From the NCBI GenBank assembly GCA_020638675.1, contig JACKID010000001.1, positions 558,001 to 622,000 on the forward strand: a stretch of DNA of 64,000 bases, given 5' to 3'. The notes below the pieces were generated by a model. The model was not told the origin of the DNA. It worked only from the letters and a program-made list of their open reading frames with translations, and ran no database searches. Below, in pieces: positions 38,860 through 48,227 of this stretch. The position numbers and the translations under genes were made by a program. The stretch comes from Planctomycetota bacterium. Lineage in GTDB: Bacteria; Planctomycetota; UBA8742; UBA2392. Each line of letters starts with the position of its first letter. Position 1 is the first letter of the stretch.

Positions 38860-41793
38860 ATGCCCCGTGACTTAGGAAAGGCAAAACGAGCGGACCTCGC
38901 CGGGCACTTCCCCGGAGAGCAGGCCGAATATGGCTCGTCCTTTGCCAATTTCCTTGAGGGTGCGGGCCAGCTGAAACCGCTGGAGGACGGAACGTACCTC
39001 GATACACCGTCGCGCGGGAACGGCAATGGCAAGGGCAATGCGACCGAGATTCCCGGCTTGCACACGGAGGCGCCAGGCCGCGGAACGGACACTGAAGTTG
39101 AGCCCCGCAAGGCCGACGGCAACGGGCACAGCGACGATCACGGGACAGACATCTTCGACACTCATTTCGGTGACTCTCCGTTCGGCGGCGATGAAATGAT
39201 GCCCGAGCCCGCGTTTGCGGACGATGCGCTGCAGCCGCTCGAGCCGGGGAACGGCGAGGCTTTGTCACTCGAGCCCGTGAATTTCGAGCCGTCCGCCGAC
39301 ACACTTGCCCCGAGCAACGGCGAAGCCGAGCCAGAGATGCTCGACAGCGTCCCCGATCTCACGTCACCCGAGCACGACCTGGCGTCCGAGGACAGTGAAG
39401 ATCGCGACGACACGGACCTGCTGGACGATCCGCGCCGCGGGCGCCTGCAGACGGTTCGGCCGCACACCGACGAGTTGCCGCCACAACGTGAAGATCCACT
39501 CGATCTCACGCCGGCAAGCGCTTCTGATACCGGCATGCTGATAGCTGAGGCATTTTCTGCGCCGGAAACCGGTGGCTGGGATGAGGTCGACTTCGACGAT
39601 GACTTTGAGCGCGAAAAGATCACCGACAAGATCAGCCGTGCCGCACCGTCGGCCGGTCATGATGAGGACTTGACGTCCGTCCACCCGCGCCGGCCCGAAG
39701 TAGACGGCGAGAAGATCACGAACAAAGTCGAGCCCCGGCGGGATATCGACCCGCGCGCGGCTGATCCGAATGCGGTCGTGCGTGACACGGTCAACTTCTA
39801 CAACCAGACGCAGAGCCTCCACGAACAGAAGAAGAAGGGCGGCGGTTTCCCGACGATCTCTCCCAGTGTGGTGAACAGCACGCAGCCATTGGGAATCAGG
39901 CCCGAACAAGAGGCGAGCCTCGATGCGCCCGATCTGTTCTCGGAGGATGATGCCGACTCGGACACGCTCAAGCCGGGACCCGCGTTCGACGGAGGCGACG
40001 CATTCAAGTTGGGCCCGGATGAAGAGCCGAGCCTGACGGCAATGTCGGAGCCGATGTCGCTGGACACTGAGAGTCCTTCGCTCGGTTCCCCGGATGGCGA
40101 GCCTGGCGAGTTGTCTGCCGAGTCGGACCTCGACGAGGCCGACAAGCGCGAGACGGACAAGTTCAAACGCGAAGACCGCGAACCGCCCGATCTGCCGCTT
40201 CCTGAGGGCACGGACAAGGTGGACAAGGACGCCGTGGCCCGTGAGCGCGTTCGCCACACCGGCGAGCCGACGGGCCTTGAACCTCTGGCAGATGAGAAGG
40301 TCGCCGGCGGCAAAGACACGCAGCGTTTCTATGTGTCCGAGATCCTGGCCAAGAAAGAGCATACAGGGGACACGACAGCCGAGCTCATGCCCGCCGAGGA
40401 TGGCCCGCCGCCCATGGCCGGTGCGAGTTCGGAGACTTCACCCGACTTCCCGACGGACTCGTCTCGTGCTGTGCCGACGCGCAGAAAGGCCAAGCGGCAA
40501 GATCCGCTGGAAGAACTGCCTGAGCCGTCAGACGTCAATACAGACTTCCTGGAGCAGGTCCACGTCTCGCATGAGGACCGCATCATTCCCGAGATCGGCA
40601 CCGACGCCGAGTACGACAACGCCTTCGATGCCGATGAAAACGACGAGGCGGACGGTGACGATACGGTCGACGAAGAGGCGCTCGAGCCGGCGGGGTCCCG
40701 TTCGGAAGACGATGAACGGATTACCGAGAAGCTGAAGCAAGAAGCCAATCGCGACGGTGCGCCGGATGCCGCACAGGCCGCGTCCGCGGTATCAAACTGG
40801 GTGTACCCCCCGCAGGCGGCAGCGGGCTCCGGGCGGCGTGAACGACCGTCGACCCGCACTACACCGCCAAGGTCCCAGCCCGCGGCTGCTTCCCGCAGCG
40901 ATCGCGTCAAGAGGATCACCGATGGGCTAAGCCGACGCCTGAAGCAGGAGCGCGCAGAGACGCTGCGCCTGATCGAGCAGGCCGAGGCCGTCGCCATCAA
41001 GTTGCGCGAGGCGTCCGAAACCTCGCGAGCTGACCTTGAGGCAATCAGCGAGCGCCGTACCGAGATTCGCCGCCGCGTACCGGAAGTTGCCGACCTGCAT
41101 GAGTTGCCGGACGATGCCGACGAACAGGAGCAAGTCGAGGAGACCGACTCCGCGGCAACGGTGTTCGAAGAACGTCCGGAGGCGTTGCAAGCTTCGCCCG
41201 CTGAGCGGCGGCCGGCACGCGCAAGACCCGCCGAGCGCGTGCCTACCAGGGCCATCGGCCAGATCGTGGACGAGTTGCAGGCCACGGCCGAGCGCGCCCC
41301 CGCCTCGCTCAGTGAGCTGCTCGAGGAAGTGTCCCGTCGGCAGACTGTCGCCGCGTCCACACGCACGCCGGACTCAAATGGCGACGCGGAGTACGACGAC
41401 GACCTGGACGTGCTGGTCGCCGCGTCTGCCAGGCTGCGAGAGACCGTCGAGTCGGAATGGGAGGATGACCAGATCAGCGGGCGCAGCCCGGCCGTCGTGG
41501 ATGACGAACGCGAGCCCGAGATCGAACACAGTGCGCGAGGTCCTGCGGCCGAATCAACTCTATCGGCCGACCTCGACCGCTTGTGGGAGGTGCTCGATTC
41601 CCGTCGTCACTCCGTTGCACACTCTACGGTCGTGCTTCCGGCCGCCGACAAAACTAGGATCACCCCCCGCGAAGACGAACTGTTGGATGGCTGGACCCAG
41701 GAGCTTTTGTGGCCGACACTCGCAGGCATTGCGGTAGCGACCTTCATCCTGGGTGCCCTGTTCGTATGGATGCTTCTCAAAGCGTGGGCGTGA
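38860..41793 (+). CDS. Large acidic, mostly disordered tail-anchored protein with ITDK-type motifs
   Basis: A 977-residue protein unlike any family I know. It is dominated by Asp, Glu, Pro and Ser and should be largely disordered. It has no signal peptide. One transmembrane helix lies at the extreme C-terminus (about 950-974), so the bulk should be cytoplasmic and tail-anchored. A short motif of the form [DE]-[KR]-I-T-x-[KG] recurs near residues 250 (EKITDKIS), 283 (EKITNKVE), 617 (ERITEKLK) and 684 (KRITDGLS). A coiled-coil segment follows the last copy (RRLKQERAETLRLIEQAEAV) and another helix lies near 790-830. The motifs could be docking sites for one partner. The following porin-like gene overlaps its 3' end. 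Confidence 0.78.
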   Translation: MPRDLGKAKRADLAGHFPGEQAEYGSSFANFLEGAGQLKPLEDGTYLDTPSRGNGNGKGNATEIPGLHTEAPGRGTDTEVEPRKADGNGHSDDHGTDIFDTHFGDSPFGGDEMMPEPAFADDALQPLEPGNGEALSLEPVNFEPSADTLAPSNGEAEPEMLDSVPDLTSPEHDLASEDSEDRDDTDLLDDPRRGRLQTVRPHTDELPPQREDPLDLTPASASDTGMLIAEAFSAPETGGWDEVDFDDDFEREKITDKISRAAPSAGHDEDLTSVHPRRPEVDGEKITNKVEPRRDIDPRAADPNAVVRDTVNFYNQTQSLHEQKKKGGGFPTISPSVVNSTQPLGIRPEQEASLDAPDLFSEDDADSDTLKPGPAFDGGDAFKLGPDEEPSLTAMSEPMSLDTESPSLGSPDGEPGELSAESDLDEADKRETDKFKREDREPPDLPLPEGTDKVDKDAVARERVRHTGEPTGLEPLADEKVAGGKDTQRFYVSEILAKKEHTGDTTAELMPAEDGPPPMAGASSETSPDFPTDSSRAVPTRRKAKRQDPLEELPEPSDVNTDFLEQVHVSHEDRIIPEIGTDAEYDNAFDADENDEADGDDTVDEEALEPAGSRSEDDERITEKLKQEANRDGAPDAAQAASAVSNWVYPPQAAAGSGRRERPSTRTTPPRSQPAAASRSDRVKRITDGLSRRLKQERAETLRLIEQAEAVAIKLREASETSRADLEAISERRTEIRRRVPEVADLHELPDDADEQEQVEETDSAATVFEERPEALQASPAERRPARARPAERVPTRAIGQIVDELQATAERAPASLSELLEEVSRRQTVAASTRTPDSNGDAEYDDDLDVLVAASARLRETVESEWEDDQISGRSPAVVDDEREPEIEHSARGPAAESTLSADLDRLWEVLDSRRHSVAHSTVVLPAADKTRITPREDELLDGWTQELLWPTLAGIAVATFILGALFVWMLLKAWA

Positions 41794-43172
41794 TTCGAAT
41801 CCTGCTGATGTCTGTTCTGCTGTTGTTCTCGGCCGCGCCGCTGCTGGCGCAGGGTGCCGGTACGGAGGTTGAGGAAGACCTCAAGATCCGCATCCAGCGT
41901 CTGGAGAATGAACTGGCCAACCTGCGCAGCCGCGTCGAGCAACGCGAGCGGCAATCCCTCGACCAGGAATTGCGCAGCAAGACCATCGCTCAACTCTATG
42001 GCGACGTCGGCATCCGCTACCACATGCTATTCGAAAGCCAGACGGAGACGTTCAACCGCCCCGAGTTTCGGCTTCACTTGGGTGTGTTCGGGACCGCGTT
42101 TGATCAGGAGAACCAGCGACTGCGCTACGACGTTCGGCTCACCACCTCCGTGCTGGATCAGAACGGAAAGCCCGTACCGACCGTTTCGTGGCTGCCGTTT
42201 CCGGGCTTCGGCTCCCGCATCGGCGTCTCGTTTGATCGGTTTCTGCTCGACTTCGAGCTGGAGCGCACGCTGCGGGTAACGCTGGGTCGCTTCCCCACAC
42301 CGTGGTCCGGCACGGAACTCTTGTTCGATCGCGATTACCACTTCCAGGGTCTGTCCGAGAGCGTGCGGTTCGACCGCTTTCTCCCTGAAGCCGTGTCGCG
42401 AATCCTGCCGCGCATCCAGGCAGTCAGTGTGCAGGGATACCTTTCGCAGAACAGCATCGGGATTCCGTCGACGGAGCCCAAGACTCCGCCGGTGTACATC
42501 GGCGGTCAGTTCCGGCTCGACTTCGCGCCGTTTGAGCGCCCGCAACTCACACCGGAAGGCGAGATCGCGCCCGAGATTAACAGCGACATCGAATTTCGTG
42601 TCGTCGTCGGCATGCACTGGTTCGACGGCGAAGAGGGGATTTCGAAGACGCTGGGCCTTGGATACCTCGACAAGACCACGAACGTGATCGGCAGCAACGG
42701 CGAGATCCAGTCCGAATTCCTGATCGGGGAAGTCTATGCCGAACTGGTTCTGCTGCGAACTCGCCGCGCTCGCGTGAAGGCCTGGTTCCACGGAACGTAC
42801 AACCTGCATGCAAACGAGCAGCAGAACGGGCGCGCGGAACGCAACGATCAGGCCTTCGACGCAGGCGTCAGCTGGGGCATGGAGCAGTTTGACCAGCGCT
42901 GGGACTTCAGCTTTGCTTTTCATTACTTCTACATTGAGGCTGACGCCCTGATTCCTGAATTCAACAGCGAGGTGCTGAACACCAACATCAAGGGCTGGGA
43001 GCTTTCCCTCGCCGTTCGCGTGTTCCCGACGATGACAGCGTTCGGCGAGTTCACCATCAGTGAGCGCGAGAACTTCAACCTGAACGGTTTTGGCCGCGGC
43101 AAGCGCGAAGATCCCAACTCATCCTCGGGCAGCAGTCTGCGCTTCCGGATCGGTCTGTACCTCGACTTCTGA
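41766..43172 (+). CDS. Putative outer-membrane porin
   Basis: The ATG at 41766 (468 residues) overlaps the previous gene by 28 bases. A later ATG at 41808 (454 residues, MSVLLLFSAAPLLAQG) gives a more standard signal peptide, and I cannot choose firmly. After the signal comes a short coiled coil (IRIQRLENELANLRSRVEQRERQ), as seen in several porin families, then a long series of amphipathic beta strands alternating aromatic and polar residues. The protein ends in LYLDF, the C-terminal aromatic signature used by the BAM machinery. It is therefore probably a beta-barrel in the outer membrane. The solute is unknown. Confidence 0.8.
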   Translation: MDASQSVGVIRILLMSVLLLFSAAPLLAQGAGTEVEEDLKIRIQRLENELANLRSRVEQRERQSLDQELRSKTIAQLYGDVGIRYHMLFESQTETFNRPEFRLHLGVFGTAFDQENQRLRYDVRLTTSVLDQNGKPVPTVSWLPFPGFGSRIGVSFDRFLLDFELERTLRVTLGRFPTPWSGTELLFDRDYHFQGLSESVRFDRFLPEAVSRILPRIQAVSVQGYLSQNSIGIPSTEPKTPPVYIGGQFRLDFAPFERPQLTPEGEIAPEINSDIEFRVVVGMHWFDGEEGISKTLGLGYLDKTTNVIGSNGEIQSEFLIGEVYAELVLLRTRRARVKAWFHGTYNLHANEQQNGRAERNDQAFDAGVSWGMEQFDQRWDFSFAFHYFYIEADALIPEFNSEVLNTNIKGWELSLAVRVFPTMTAFGEFTISERENFNLNGFGRGKREDPNSSSGSSLRFRIGLYLDF

Positions 43173-43462
43173 TGACAACGGAGACTCCACGCCCACCTGC
43201 CAAGCTTCCCCGCTGGTTCCAGTGGTACATGTACGTCGTCGGCATCGGCGGAAACCTGTTTTTCTATATTCAGGCCTACGAGATTTACACGACGCATAGC
43301 GCCCGCGACGTGAGCCTGTCGGCGTTCTGCGTCGCTTTCTGGGCTGTCGCCAGCTGGTTTGCCTATGGCGTCGTGTTGCGAAACTGGGTGCTGATCAGTG
43401 CGAACATCGTGGCCATGATCGGCAGCGCGCTGGTCGTCGCGGGCCGACTCCTATACGGCTAG
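43172..43462 (+). CDS. SemiSWEET-type sugar transporter
   Basis: A 96-residue protein with three membrane helices, the size of a bacterial SemiSWEET half-transporter, which works as a homodimer. The helix 1 motif IGGNLFFYIQAYEIY aligns with the PQ-loop region, but Pro is replaced by Ile (IQ in place of PQ). The W-F-A-Y-G end of helix 2 and the Asn in helix 3 (ISANIVAM), both part of the sugar site, are kept. Its ATG shares a base with the stop of the porin gene, so the two are coupled. Outer-membrane porin plus inner-membrane sugar carrier would make a plausible uptake pair. Confidence 0.85.
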   Translation: MTTETPRPPAKLPRWFQWYMYVVGIGGNLFFYIQAYEIYTTHSARDVSLSAFCVAFWAVASWFAYGVVLRNWVLISANIVAMIGSALVVAGRLLYG

Positions 43463-43465
43463 GCC

Positions 43466-46156
43466 CTAAGCCGGCTGGGCGGCCTTCTTCTTTCGCAGCC
43501 ACAGCTTGTGCAGCTCCACGGCGATGAAGACGCTCAGGCTGAGCCCGAACATCGCAAGCCACATCGACACGCTGACCGGCTGAAGGCCCAACAGCTTCTG
43601 AGTCGGTGCCCAGTTCATGGCGAACAGATGAACGGCCTGCGCCAGCAAGGCGGCGCCCAGCAACCACGGATTGCGCAGCGGCGAATTTGTGAAGCCGGAA
43701 TCGTATTCGCTGCGGCAGTTGCCGATGTGCACGTTCTCGATCAATACGAGCAACAGCAGTGCCAAGTTGCCGGCGGCGAATGGCGCCATCTGCGCCACAT
43801 TCAGGAAGTACGCATAGCTACCGGCGATCGAGGCGCCGATGACCATGGAGACGATCACCGTGCGCACGATCATGAGGCGGTTGAAGATGCGCTCGCCTGA
43901 CGGGCGCGGCGGCCGGAGCAGAATCCCCTTCGCACCGGGCTCAAGCGCCAGCCCGATAACCTGCAGCCCTTCCGTGACCAGATTGGCCCACAAGAGCTGA
44001 ACGGCCGTCAGGGGCATCGGCAGTCCCAACAGGATGGTGAGCAGGATGGCAAACACCTCGCCGACGCCGGTGTTTACCAGCAGCGCCACCACGTTTCGCA
44101 CGTTGTCGTGGACGATGCGACCTTCCTCAATACCCGCGACGATGCTGGCAAAATTGTCGTCTGTGATTACTACGCGCGCGGCATCCTTCGCCACGTCCGT
44201 GCCGCGTTGGCCCATCGCGACGCCGATATGGGACGCCTTCAGCGCGCCGGCATCGTTGGCACCGTCGCCGGTCGTCGCAACGAGTTCGCCCTGCGCCTGC
44301 AGCGCCTTCACCAGGCGCAACTTGTGCAGCGGAGTCACCCGCGCGAACACGTTCACTTCACGTACGGCGGCTGCAAAGGAGTGTTCGTCCATCGCTTCAA
44401 TCTCATGCCCGGTTACGACGCGAGCGTGCGGCTCGACGATGCCCAACTCAGCGGCGACGGCCACGGCCGTCTGGGCATGGTCTCCGGTTGCGACGATCAC
44501 GCGCACGCTTGCTTTCTGGCACTGTCGGATCGCGTCCCTGGCCTCGGGGCGCGGCGCATCGCGCATGGCGACGACGCCAAGCAGCGTCAGGTCCTCCGGC
44601 CGCTCCGGAACTGCGTCGCGCGCGACGTTTTCCGGAGCCCTGCCTCGGGCGACAGCCAGAACGCGCAGCCCTGTCGACGAAAGCTCGGACACGTGTGTAC
44701 GAAAGGCATCGGCGTCGAGGCTCGCCGGCTTGCCGTCCGCGCCGAGCGCATTGCTACACATGGTCAGGACACGCTCGGGGGCGCCTTTGACGTACACAAA
44801 CACTTCGCCATCGCTCCGATTGAACGATGCCGCGAACTGCCGTTCGCTCTCAAACGGCAGTGCTGCCAGTTCGGCTTCTTGCTCCAGCAGGCGCTCACGC
44901 TTCAAACCGACTTTTCGGGCGGCGACCAGAAGTGCCACGTCCGTGGGATCGCCGGAAACGTCCACTTCGCCGCTGCGTTCGTCGCGGGCGAGAGTCGCTT
45001 CATTGGCCAGGCAAGCCGCATGCAGAAGCGCATGTACGGCCTTGTCGCTGTCACTGCCTTGCAGCGCACGTACTTCACCTTCGAGCGAATAGCCCGCACC
45101 AGTGACCTCGTGCCGCCCGGCGGCCGTGACAATCCGGTTTACGGTCAGTTGGTTCATCGTCAGCGTGCCGGTCTTGTCCGTGCAGATCACGGTGCATGAG
45201 CCGAGGCCTTCGACTGCCTCAAGCCGACGAACCAACACGCGCCGCGATGCCATGCGCTTCAGCCCGACTGCAAGTGCGAGCGTGATGGCAACCGGAAGTC
45301 CTTCCGGAATCGCCGCGACGGCAAGCGCGACGGCGATGAGAAACGTTTCCGCGATCGGGAAACCGCGCAGCAAACCCACACCGAACACCAGCAGGCAGCC
45401 GACTACAGTGCCGAGCGCAACCTGGCGGCTCAGGCGTTCCATGCGCAAGACCAGCGGCGGTTTGCCGCGGCGTGTTGCCTCAAGCCCGCGGGCGACTTCG
45501 CCCAGTTCTGTACGGATACCGGTGGCCGTAACGAGCCCGATCGCCCGCCCTCGGGTGACGCTGGTACCGGCAAACAGCATGTTCGTTCGGTCGGCGGCGA
45601 TCGCGCCGGGGTCGACCAGGTCGGCCGTGGTCTTGCTGACCGGTACGCTCTCGCCGGTGAGAGGGGCTTCGTCGACGGTCAGGTCGCGCTCTTGCACGAT
45701 GCGCATGTCTGCAGGGACGCGCGCGCCACTCTCCAGCCAGACGATGTCGCCGGCGACCAGTTCGGCGGCGTCAATCTCCCGCAATTCGTCTTCACGTTCG
45801 ACGCGGGCGACGTTTCGCATGAGAGTGAAGAGGCGGATGATCTCGCGCTCGGCCTTCACTTCCTGGAAGAAGCCGATCAGCGCATTGAAGACGAGCACGC
45901 CGCCGATGAAGAGCGCATCGTTGACGTCGCCCAACAGCACCGACACGACGGCGGCGGCGAGCAGCACCGCAATCAGCGGTCCGGCAAACTGGCGAAGCAG
46001 AATCAGGATCCAGGATGAACGCTTCGGCGGCGGCAGCTCGTTCCGCCCGTCGCGGGCGAGCCGCGCCGCGGCCTCCTCTCGCGTCAGTCCGTCGAGCGAG
46101 GAGCCCAGACGCTTCAGGGATTGCTCAACGCTCAGAGTGTGAAACGGCGCATCCAT
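43466..46156 (-). CDS. P2-type cation-transporting ATPase (calcium-pump-like)
   Basis: The ATG at 46156 gives 896 residues. All hallmark motifs are present: an N-terminal cation-ATPase domain, TGES in the actuator, PEGLP in helix 4, the phosphorylated CTDKTGTLT, KGAPE in the nucleotide domain and GDGANDAGALK in the hinge. PEGLP and the helix 6 segment QLLWANLVTEGL place it in subgroup P2 (SERCA or Na/K-ATPase-like). The usual Asp after that NLVT is Glu here. It most likely exports calcium at the inner membrane, but a sodium or other cation pump is possible. It converges on the SemiSWEET gene. Confidence 0.93.
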   Translation of the reverse strand: MDAPFHTLSVEQSLKRLGSSLDGLTREEAAARLARDGRNELPPPKRSSWILILLRQFAGPLIAVLLAAAVVSVLLGDVNDALFIGGVLVFNALIGFFQEVKAEREIIRLFTLMRNVARVEREDELREIDAAELVAGDIVWLESGARVPADMRIVQERDLTVDEAPLTGESVPVSKTTADLVDPGAIAADRTNMLFAGTSVTRGRAIGLVTATGIRTELGEVARGLEATRRGKPPLVLRMERLSRQVALGTVVGCLLVFGVGLLRGFPIAETFLIAVALAVAAIPEGLPVAITLALAVGLKRMASRRVLVRRLEAVEGLGSCTVICTDKTGTLTMNQLTVNRIVTAAGRHEVTGAGYSLEGEVRALQGSDSDKAVHALLHAACLANEATLARDERSGEVDVSGDPTDVALLVAARKVGLKRERLLEQEAELAALPFESERQFAASFNRSDGEVFVYVKGAPERVLTMCSNALGADGKPASLDADAFRTHVSELSSTGLRVLAVARGRAPENVARDAVPERPEDLTLLGVVAMRDAPRPEARDAIRQCQKASVRVIVATGDHAQTAVAVAAELGIVEPHARVVTGHEIEAMDEHSFAAAVREVNVFARVTPLHKLRLVKALQAQGELVATTGDGANDAGALKASHIGVAMGQRGTDVAKDAARVVITDDNFASIVAGIEEGRIVHDNVRNVVALLVNTGVGEVFAILLTILLGLPMPLTAVQLLWANLVTEGLQVIGLALEPGAKGILLRPPRPSGERIFNRLMIVRTVIVSMVIGASIAGSYAYFLNVAQMAPFAAGNLALLLLVLIENVHIGNCRSEYDSGFTNSPLRNPWLLGAALLAQAVHLFAMNWAPTQKLLGLQPVSVSMWLAMFGLSLSVFIAVELHKLWLRKKKAAQPA

Positions 46157-46215
46157 GCCCGCGGATGTTAGCCGCATTGGGCGTGGGTTCTATCCAATCC
46201 ACGCCAACCACGAGC

Positions 46216-47010
46216 TCAGCCCAGCCGCCGGTCGATCAGGGTGTTCGCGCATTCCACCGCCGCCTTCTCCGCGAGCGATGTCTTTACGCCCCCGCCGACC
46301 TCGCTGCGCAGTTCGCGATACAGGTCGATTGCGTTCAGAAGAGCTTCACAGGCCTCATGCCAGTCGTATCCGGCCGTCGTGCCCTGCAGCGACTGGAAGT
46401 GGCGCGGCGCCAATGTCTCCAGGCGGCGCACGCCCCGCGGCAACTCGCCGTGCGCCAGCAGCGACAACGGGCCGAGTACCTGCTCACGCAGGAATGCCAG
46501 TGCGGCGAGGGTTTCGAACAGCTCTCCACGCCCGATCTTCACTGCGGTGTAGTGGACCCATACCCAGAAGCGGTCCTCGATCCACTGCGCATCGGGCTGC
46601 GGGTGCACGGGAGGTGTGTCCGCCATGCGCTTTGTCAGCACGCCGTCGCGCTCGAACAGCACGCGGGGGTTCTCGATCCGGTCCCCGAAGCCCGTCAGCC
46701 CGACGAACTTCAGATCCACGTGCAGCAAGGGGGCGGCGTACAGTGCGATAGTCATGTTCGGCACGCCGACGTGCTCGGCGGTGAAGGCCGCAAGCGTCTC
46801 GCCGAGGCGCTCCGCTGTCTGCCTGGACTCTGCGACCAGTGCAGCATGGTCGTCGTCGCCGGAAACGATCACGAGGTCAAGGTCTGAGAACTCGTCCAGC
46901 GTATGGCTGACCAGAGAGCCGCCCGCGGCGACGCCGAGTATGCGCGAGTCCGCCTGCATGATCGGCAGGGCACGGTCCAGGAAGCGCTGGTGGGGGTCGG
47001 GCAGCTGCAT
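46216..47010 (-). CDS. Nucleotidyltransferase-domain protein (MNT/antibiotic-resistance NTase fold)
   Basis: A 264-residue protein with the polymerase-beta-like NTase motif GGSLVSHTLDEFSDLDLVIV (residues 30-49), containing the G-G/S turn and D-x-D, and a third acidic residue in HVDLKFVG. The C-terminal half is helical, as in aminoglycoside nucleotidyltransferases and related proteins of unknown substrate. It is cytoplasmic. No HEPN partner gene is adjacent, which argues against a MNT/HEPN toxin-antitoxin pair. It follows ispH on the same strand, separated by a terminator. Confidence 0.82.
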   Translation of the reverse strand: MQLPDPHQRFLDRALPIMQADSRILGVAAGGSLVSHTLDEFSDLDLVIVSGDDDHAALVAESRQTAERLGETLAAFTAEHVGVPNMTIALYAAPLLHVDLKFVGLTGFGDRIENPRVLFERDGVLTKRMADTPPVHPQPDAQWIEDRFWVWVHYTAVKIGRGELFETLAALAFLREQVLGPLSLLAHGELPRGVRRLETLAPRHFQSLQGTTAGYDWHEACEALLNAIDLYRELRSEVGGGVKTSLAEKAAVECANTLIDRRLG

Positions 47011-47041
47011 GCCGGCTAACGTATCGTTGTTTCAAGACAAG

Positions 47042-47067
47042 ACAACGCCGGCGGTCGCCGGCGTTGT
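47042..47067 (-). terminator. Intrinsic terminator downstream of ispH
   Basis: ACAACGCCGGC pairs perfectly with GCCGGCGTTGT around a four-base loop, 21 bases after the ispH stop. On the transcribed strand it runs into TTGTCTTGTCTTG, a moderate U-rich tail. Confidence 0.75.
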
Positions 47068-47088
47068 TCATGGTTCCGATGAGCGTTT

Positions 47089-48039
47089 CTAGCTTACGGC
47101 GACTGCGCTGAAGTGCTCAATGAGGACATCGCGCGCTTGGTCGATCAGCCAGTTTGGTGTGCTCGCGCCGGCGAGCACGCCGATGCGCTTGGCTTCTTTG
47201 AGCTTGTCGAAGCTGATGTCTTCCGGCTTTTCGATCAGCTGTGCCTTCGCACCGTAGCTTTCCGCGACGATGGCGAGCTTCTTTGTGTTCGAGCTGGCTT
47301 TGCCGCCGATCACGATCACGTGATCGTTCTGCTTTGCGATCGTTTCCGCGTCTTCCTGGCGCTCGGTGGTTACGTAGCAGATCGTGTTGAACACGCGTAC
47401 TTCCTGGGCGCGCGCCAGCAGAGCATTCACGATCTCGTTCACCTTTTTCAGGATCAACGTGCTCTGCACAACTACCCCTAGGCGGCGTTTGTTCTTGGGA
47501 ATCTTGTCGATGTCGTGCATGCCCTTGATGACCGTGCCTTCGCCCTTGGCGTAGGCCAGGATGCTGATCACTTCCGGGTGCTTCGGGTCGCCGATGATGA
47601 CCACGTGGTACTTCTGCTTGTGCAGCAGCTGTGCGTAGTTCTGAGTCACGCGCACGTACGGGCACGTCGCGTCAATCACCTCCGCGCCGCGCTCTTTGAA
47701 TTTTTCCTGCACTTCCGGCTTCACGCCGTGTGTACGGATGATGACGGTGGCGCCTTCACCGGCGCGCCCGTCGTCGACGTCTTCGATGTAGTCGACGCCG
47801 TATTCCTTGTGAAGCAGGTCGATCGTCTGCGGATTGTGAATCAGCGGGCCGAAAGTGTAGACGGGGCCGTCCTTGGTCTTGGCGGTGGCGACGGTTTGCT
47901 CGTATGCGCGATCAACGCCCCAGCAGTAACCGCTATGCTTGGCGATGTTGATCTCTACATTGCCAGCCTTGTACTGCGTGACGTCACGCAGGTCGCCGGT
48001 GTACTTGTTGTGACCCATCTGCGTCCTTGTGCCAGTCAT
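47089..48039 (-). CDS. ispH: 4-hydroxy-3-methylbut-2-enyl diphosphate reductase
   Basis: The ATG at 48039 has GGAG at suitable spacing and gives 316 residues. The three Cys ligands of the iron-sulfur cluster are present in SGYCWGVDRA, DATCPYV and NTICYVTTERQ, together with the THG motif (IIRTHGV) and the GGKASSNTKKL region. It performs the last step of the MEP isoprenoid pathway, making IPP and DMAPP. The N-terminus is about 30 residues longer than in Escherichia coli (MTGTRTQMGHNKYTG), so a later start at 48018 is possible. No other MEP genes are nearby. Confidence 0.95.
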   Translation of the reverse strand: MTGTRTQMGHNKYTGDLRDVTQYKAGNVEINIAKHSGYCWGVDRAYEQTVATAKTKDGPVYTFGPLIHNPQTIDLLHKEYGVDYIEDVDDGRAGEGATVIIRTHGVKPEVQEKFKERGAEVIDATCPYVRVTQNYAQLLHKQKYHVVIIGDPKHPEVISILAYAKGEGTVIKGMHDIDKIPKNKRRLGVVVQSTLILKKVNEIVNALLARAQEVRVFNTICYVTTERQEDAETIAKQNDHVIVIGGKASSNTKKLAIVAESYGAKAQLIEKPEDISFDKLKEAKRIGVLAGASTPNWLIDQARDVLIEHFSAVAVS

Positions 48040-48202
48040 AACGGGCTCCGCCAGGTGCGGTCGCCCCCCACACGCAACTCATCGTATCAGAACGCGCGGG
48101 ACTGGTGTACTTTCCACGGAAAATTCTGGATTCAATTGGTCCAGTTTAGCCGAAAGGCATCCTCAGGCGTTACATACCAAGGAAGAGGGGCGCCTTTTCC
48201 GC

Positions 48203-48208
48203 TATACT
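48203..48208 (+). promoter_or_regulatory. Candidate -10 box (TATACT)
   Basis: TATACT lies 19 bases before the ATG at 48228 in the 188-base divergent region with ispH. I find no convincing -35 box. The same hexamer occurs at 38826-38831, 28 bases before the ATG at 38860. Confidence 0.35.
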
Positions 48209-48227
48209 GGGGGCCGCCGGAGACCTC

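Noticed and set aside
46216..47010. Nucleotidyltransferase as a MNT/HEPN toxin-antitoxin component
   Set aside because: It is much larger than MNT antitoxins and has no HEPN gene next to it.
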